Part shown: in pieces, positions 32,195 through 35,322 of the stretch | Layout of the letters: the number at the start of each line of letters is the position of its first letter | Numbering within the stretch: the first letter of the stretch is position 1 | Assembly (NCBI GenBank): GCA_947625365.1 | Contig: CANQNZ010000001.1 | Coordinates: forward strand, 1 to 35,322 | Direction: 5' to 3' | Source: an uncultured Bacilli bacterium | Lineage (GTDB): Bacteria > Bacillota_I > Bacilli_A > RF39 > UBA660 | DNA: 35,322 bases | Position numbers and translations under genes: made by a program | Notes under the pieces: generated by a model | Databases searched by the model: none | What the model was told of the DNA's origin: nothing | Seen by the model: only the letters and a program-made list of their open reading frames with translations

Positions 32195-32204
32195 GTACAT
32201 TTTT
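32180..32204 (+). terminator. Terminator of the NrtR-like gene
   Basis: AAAAATGTA (32180-32188), loop TTTTAAG, TACATTTTT (32196-32204). The stop codon is in the loop. It separates the regulator from the CYTH-kinase gene, which therefore needs its own promoter. Confidence 0.6.
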
Positions 32205-32217
32205 AAAAACATCTACT

Positions 32218-32236
32218 AAGCGTAAAAAATACACTT
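32218..32236. promoter_or_regulatory. Candidate NrtR-like operator 2
   Basis: AAGCGTAAAAAATACACTT matches the reverse complement of operator 1 at 14 of 19 positions, with both half-sites GCGTA and TACAC intact at identical spacing. It lies 12 nt before the CYTH-kinase start codon. The -35/-10 boxes here are weak (TACTAA at 32214-32219 is a possible -10). Confidence 0.45.
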
Positions 32237-32248
32237 ATGGAGGTTTAA

Positions 32249-33667
32249 ATGAAAAGTAAACAAACTTTAGGGGTAAAAAAGGTTGATACACATGCAGAAG
32301 AAAATTTTGAATTAGAAAAAAAGTATATTTTTAGCTCTGGTAATATTCAAGATAATTTTGACATTGTAGCTAAAACTTTACATTTAAAAAATCCTAAGCA
32401 AGTAGAAAATTATGACATATATTATGATTTTGAAGACACTTTAGAAGCTTTTAGAATAGCGGTACGAAAAAGAGAATGTGATGGTAAAACAGAGTGGACG
32501 ATTAAAAGACCTGTTTCAGATATAACTTCTGGTTCTAAACGATTTGAAAAAAATTTTTCTAGCGAAGATGATGTATTAAAGTTTCTAAAGGAGAATTTAA
32601 ATATTTCCATTAGTAAGTTAGAACCAAAAATAATTTTAAAAACAAATAGGACTAAATATATTAAAAAGTTAGAAAATGGAACATTGGAAATTTCTTTTGA
32701 CATTACTACTTTTGAAGCTAATAATCAAAACTATCCCGCTAATTATATGATAGAATGTGAACTTATTAGTGGTAATGAGCAAAGCTTAGAAGTTATTAAC
32801 GAAAAATTAGAAAAGTTGCCATTTATTAAACCATCTTTCCAATCAAAAAAAGAAATAGCTTTAGAAAAGGTAAATCTTTCGCAAGAAAAAGCGCAAAAAA
32901 ATATTGATGAAAATATAAAACGCTTTTTCATTACTTCGCCTGAGTATTATGAAAAACTTTTAATTCTTCATCATAAAAAAGAAGAGATTAAAGCTTTAAA
33001 AGAAAAGTATGGTCGTTTGGAAAAACCGATAATTGTTACAGTTAGTGGAACACCTCGTGCAGGTAAAACGACGTGTATAGATAATTTATTTGAATTTTTA
33101 AAAAAGGCTGATTTAGAAACAAAATGTTTAGATGAGCCAGCGGGAATTGTATATGCGACCTTAAAAAATAAAGCCGAAAAAGCTAAATTATTAGAAGACA
33201 GAGTAGGTTTTGTTGATACGCAGTATAAAATAGGGCAAGAATATATAAATAAAAATGCCCATAATGAAGTTATTTTATGCGATAGAGGAGTATTTGATAC
33301 TTTCATTTGGTATGATATGTATTATAATAAAGGTATGATGTCTAAAGAACGTTATGAGCAATTTTTAAAGCTAATGGAAACAGATGGTAATTTTATTAAT
33401 TATTTTTATGGATTATATTGTCAAGCTGATGAAGCAATGCGCCGTGATTATTTAAACTCTTTATCCATAGAGCCAAGAACAACAATGACCTATGATAATA
33501 TTTTTAGCTATAATGCTTCTTTAATGCGTATGCTTCCTTTGATTAAGCAAAAGGCATCTGTTTCAGAATTAATAAATACAACTAATATTGGGAGAATGGA
33601 TGCTTCTTATATGATTGCTGCTCAAGTTTTAGACGATGTGAAAAAAATTTACTCTAAAAGGATGTGA
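32249..33667 (+). CDS. CYTH domain - P-loop kinase fusion protein
   Basis: 472 residues. The N-terminal half is a CYTH (triphosphate tunnel) domain with the ExExK motif as E21, E23 and K25 (FELEKKYIF), plus later charged strands (AFRIAVRKRE, WTIKRP, MIECELI). This fold hydrolyses or binds triphosphates and polyphosphate. The C-terminal half is a P-loop kinase with Walker A GTPRAGKT (267-274) and a DRG (LCDRGVFDTFIW), reminiscent of NadR-type nicotinamide riboside kinases and dNMP kinases. GGAGG before the ATG is well placed. A TTM-kinase pairing is known in the reverse order in plant TTM1/TTM2. Substrate unknown; the NrtR-like regulator hints at NAD or nucleotide metabolism. Confidence 0.85.
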   Translation: MKSKQTLGVKKVDTHAEENFELEKKYIFSSGNIQDNFDIVAKTLHLKNPKQVENYDIYYDFEDTLEAFRIAVRKRECDGKTEWTIKRPVSDITSGSKRFEKNFSSEDDVLKFLKENLNISISKLEPKIILKTNRTKYIKKLENGTLEISFDITTFEANNQNYPANYMIECELISGNEQSLEVINEKLEKLPFIKPSFQSKKEIALEKVNLSQEKAQKNIDENIKRFFITSPEYYEKLLILHHKKEEIKALKEKYGRLEKPIIVTVSGTPRAGKTTCIDNLFEFLKKADLETKCLDEPAGIVYATLKNKAEKAKLLEDRVGFVDTQYKIGQEYINKNAHNEVILCDRGVFDTFIWYDMYYNKGMMSKERYEQFLKLMETDGNFINYFYGLYCQADEAMRRDYLNSLSIEPRTTMTYDNIFSYNASLMRMLPLIKQKASVSELINTTNIGRMDASYMIAAQVLDDVKKIYSKRM

Positions 33668-33672
33668 TTACT

Positions 33673-34134
33673 TTGTATTTTGTACAAAAAATAAAAGATT
33701 TAATTAAAGATAATGAAACTATTATTTTTGTAGATATGGATGGTGTCATAGCCGAATATGGATTTAAAGAAAAGCTAGATTTTCGAGAAAAACGACCATT
33801 AAAAAGTAATATTGAAGTTTTAAAACAAATCGCTAAATTTCCAAATGTAACATTACATATTCTTTCTATCTGCCGCCAAGATAGTCAAATTGCTGATAAA
33901 AACTATTGGTTAGATATCCATGCGCCATTTTTTAAAGAACGAACTATTATATCTAAAGAAAGTTACCCTAATAAAGCATCTAAAGAGTTAAAATTAGCTT
34001 ACTTGCAAAAATTTAAACAAGAAAATCCTAATGTTAAGTTAATTTTGATTGATGATGATAATGGTGTTTTAAAATATATTTGGGAGAATTTAGAAGGAAT
34101 TAAATTAATTCAAGATTCTTCTTTAATAGATTAA
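33673..34134 (+). CDS. HAD-like phosphatase (5'-nucleotidase type)
   Basis: About 153 residues. Motif I IIFVDMDGVIAEYG supplies the nucleophile and acid/base aspartates; a Ser/Arg stretch (HILSICRQDSQIADK) and the motif IV LILIDDDNGVLKY follow. The size and DMDGV start resemble HAD 5'-nucleotidases of the NT5C type. It begins at TTG 33673, 10 nt from AAAGGA (33657-33662); GTG 33664, overlapping the previous stop, is too close to that site. It is translationally coupled to the CYTH-kinase, so kinase and phosphatase probably act on related nucleotides. Confidence 0.8.
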   Translation: MYFVQKIKDLIKDNETIIFVDMDGVIAEYGFKEKLDFREKRPLKSNIEVLKQIAKFPNVTLHILSICRQDSQIADKNYWLDIHAPFFKERTIISKESYPNKASKELKLAYLQKFKQENPNVKLILIDDDNGVLKYIWENLEGIKLIQDSSLID

Positions 34135-34137
34135 AAT

Positions 34138-34176
34138 AAAAAAGGTATTAGAAAATTCAATTCTAGTACCTTTTAT
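34138..34176. terminator. Bidirectional terminator
   Basis: AAAAGGTATTAGAA (34140-34153) and TTCTAGTACCTTTT (34161-34174) form a 14-bp stem with one G-T pair. A- and T-runs flank both sides, serving the HAD gene and the convergent phosphoesterase. Confidence 0.8.
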
Positions 34177-35099
34177 TAATTCATTTTTTGATATTTTCTT
34201 TCCATATAAACTTTACCAGTATTATAGGTTTGATTATTACTAAATTCCATAAAACTCATAAAGCATGGATAGAATAGATTAAAATTCTCTATTATCCCTG
34301 TACATTCTTGAAAAGTTGTTAAAGGACCATTAACTATTAATTTATCATTCCTATTTTTAAAGGTATTTCTTTCATTTTTTGGAAATAATTGTTTATTTGG
34401 AGCTATTAATCCTCTGGTTGAATTCCACATTTCATACAAAATAGGAGGAACGCAACCATTATGCATATGTCCTGATATTAAATAATTAAACTCTGATAAT
34501 TCTTGGGCTATTTTTTCATCAGTTAAACACACTGGTGAATGAATTAAAGCCAAATTTAATTTATCCTGAGGAAGGTTTGTTAATAGACCTTTTAAATTTT
34601 GTAATTCATTTAATAATTTATTACTATCTTCTTCTCTAGAGCCAGCAGGGTGATAATAAGCAAATGATTGGGTAATTCCTACAACATTTACATTCTCATC
34701 TTCATATTTAGCATTATTTAATAATCTAACATTATTTAAAGAATTAATGTTATCTAATAAATTTTGGTCTAGATAATATTCCCAATGACCATCACTATTT
34801 TTATAATAGTAATCATGGGAACCTAAAGAAATTAAAGTTTTACTAACATTGCCTAATTGCTCTAACCAATTTAGCAAGCGATTTCTTTCGCTTTCATCTT
34901 GTACTAAATTAGTATAGTCAATAATATCTCCTGGAAATAAGATATAATTTAAGTTTTCTTTCTTTAAATAATTTAAAATACTAGATAATTTTTTATCACT
35001 TATCTTATAACTAAAGTGTAAGTCACTTATAATGGCAAATTTTAAAGTGACTGGATTATTTCTATATATCTTATAATTAGTTGTATGAAATAATTTCAT
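34176..35099 (-). CDS. Calcineurin-like metallophosphoesterase
   Basis: 307 residues. The dimetal motifs appear in order: SDLHF (D-x-H), PGDIID, GSHDYYY (variant of GNHD), LIHSPV and SGHMHNG. Such enzymes hydrolyse phosphoesters of nucleotides, lipids or proteins. No signal peptide or clear membrane helix is seen at the N-terminus (MKLFHTTNYKIYRNNP), unlike many membrane-bound relatives. AAAGGGGG precedes the ATG in minus-strand reading. Monocistronic. The Asn-to-Ser change in GSHD affects a usual metal-site neighbour; its effect is unclear. Confidence 0.88.
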   Translation of the reverse strand: MKLFHTTNYKIYRNNPVTLKFAIISDLHFSYKISDKKLSSILNYLKKENLNYILFPGDIIDYTNLVQDESERNRLLNWLEQLGNVSKTLISLGSHDYYYKNSDGHWEYYLDQNLLDNINSLNNVRLLNNAKYEDENVNVVGITQSFAYYHPAGSREEDSNKLLNELQNLKGLLTNLPQDKLNLALIHSPVCLTDEKIAQELSEFNYLISGHMHNGCVPPILYEMWNSTRGLIAPNKQLFPKNERNTFKNRNDKLIVNGPLTTFQECTGIIENFNLFYPCFMSFMEFSNNQTYNTGKVYMERKYQKMN

Positions 35100-35130
35100 A
35101 AAAAATCCCCCTTTGTTTTTAATGACTTTT

Positions 35131-35159
35131 ATACTATCATTTTTTTACTAAATTGTAAA
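35131..35159 (-). promoter_or_regulatory. Promoter of the metallophosphoesterase
   Basis: Minus-strand TTTACA (35159-35154), a 17-bp spacer and TAGTAT (35136-35131). Confidence 0.6.
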
Positions 35160-35205
35160 GAGGTTATCTAAGTGAGATAGTTTTCTTATTTACTTATAAT
35201 TTATA

Positions 35206-35234
35206 TTTAACTTTTATTAAATTAATGTTATAAT
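35206..35234 (+). promoter_or_regulatory. Promoter of tRNA-Gln
   Basis: TTTAAC (35206-35211), a 17-bp spacer and TATAAT (35229-35234) with an upstream TGT (extended -10). Confidence 0.55.
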
Positions 35235-35246
35235 ACTTTTGTTGTT

Positions 35247-35322
35247 TGCCCCATAGCCAAGTGGTAAGGCATCAGGCTCTGAACCTGACATTCCGTTAGT
35301 TCGAATCTAACTGGGGCAGCCA
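35247..35322 (+). tRNA. tRNA-Gln (anticodon CTG)
   Basis: 76 nt. The acceptor stem is TGCCCCA / TGGGGCA, the anticodon stem TCAGG / CCTGA with loop CTCTGAA (anticodon CTG, 35279-35281), and the T arm GTTAG-TTCGAAT-CTAAC. Discriminator G and an encoded CCA end exactly at the window edge. More tRNA genes may follow. Confidence 0.92.

Noticed and set aside
35159..35190. Terminator-like hairpin upstream of the tRNA
   Set aside because: The stem depends on several G-T pairs and no gene on the plus strand ends just before it.

Overview
The window is AT-rich DNA from a low-GC Gram-positive (Bacillota) bacterium. TGA is used as a stop (for example at 33665-33667), which argues against Mycoplasma/Spiroplasma. 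A pyruvate:ferredoxin oxidoreductase points to anaerobic metabolism. A Cse60-like sporulation protein, a SpoVB/YtgP-type flippase, a T-box riboswitch, a sortase-type signal (NPQTSD) and strong sigma-A promoters fit an uncultured gut Bacilli lineage (Erysipelotrichales/RF39-like). This placement is inference; no rRNA is present.

Layout. (1) 1-1284: 3' part of a surface-type protein whose C-terminus has the look of a diversity-generating-retroelement (DGR) target, followed by a 9-bp stem with a GAAA loop. (2) 1.47-4.8 kb: nifJ, then on the minus strand a candidate small RNA gene with its own promoter and terminator, then a degenerate receiver-domain protein divergent from recG. (3) 5.5-11.1 kb: recG, a DUF975-like membrane protein and two unrecognised proteins. 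(4) 11.16-16.87 kb: cse60 (57 codons), a lipid II flippase-like protein, a convergent coiled-coil protein, trmB, a hypothetical, then a tight cell-envelope operon (lipoprotein, disordered protein, DUF948-like, YtxH-like). (5) 16.9-20.6 kb: two convergent cell-surface proteins. (6) 20.8-24.2 kb: a MacB-type ABC transporter and a protein-kinase-like gene.

(7) 24.1-26.5 kb is the most accessory-looking part. The last 61 bp of the kinase-like gene recur 2,337 bp downstream (59/61 identical). Between the copies lie an XRE regulator with a palindromic operator over its promoter, a single protein fusing an ImmA/IrrE metallopeptidase (HEYCH) to a Fic domain (HPFRDGNGR), and a gene of 8-residue TGPGGGLY repeats interrupted by an in-frame TAA. 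No recombinase is visible.

(8) 26.5-29.9 kb: a leucine T-box leads a small membrane protein and leuS. LeuS carries an intact Nudix hydrolase domain inserted at the edge of its editing domain. (9) 30-34.1 kb: an M23/SH3 peptidoglycan hydrolase, Hsp20, and a cluster of an NrtR-like Nudix-HTH regulator, a CYTH + P-loop kinase fusion and a HAD phosphatase. Similar palindromes precede the regulator and the CYTH-kinase gene, suggesting one local regulon of nucleotide/phosphate chemistry. (10) A metallophosphoesterase on the minus strand and tRNA-Gln(CTG) close the window.
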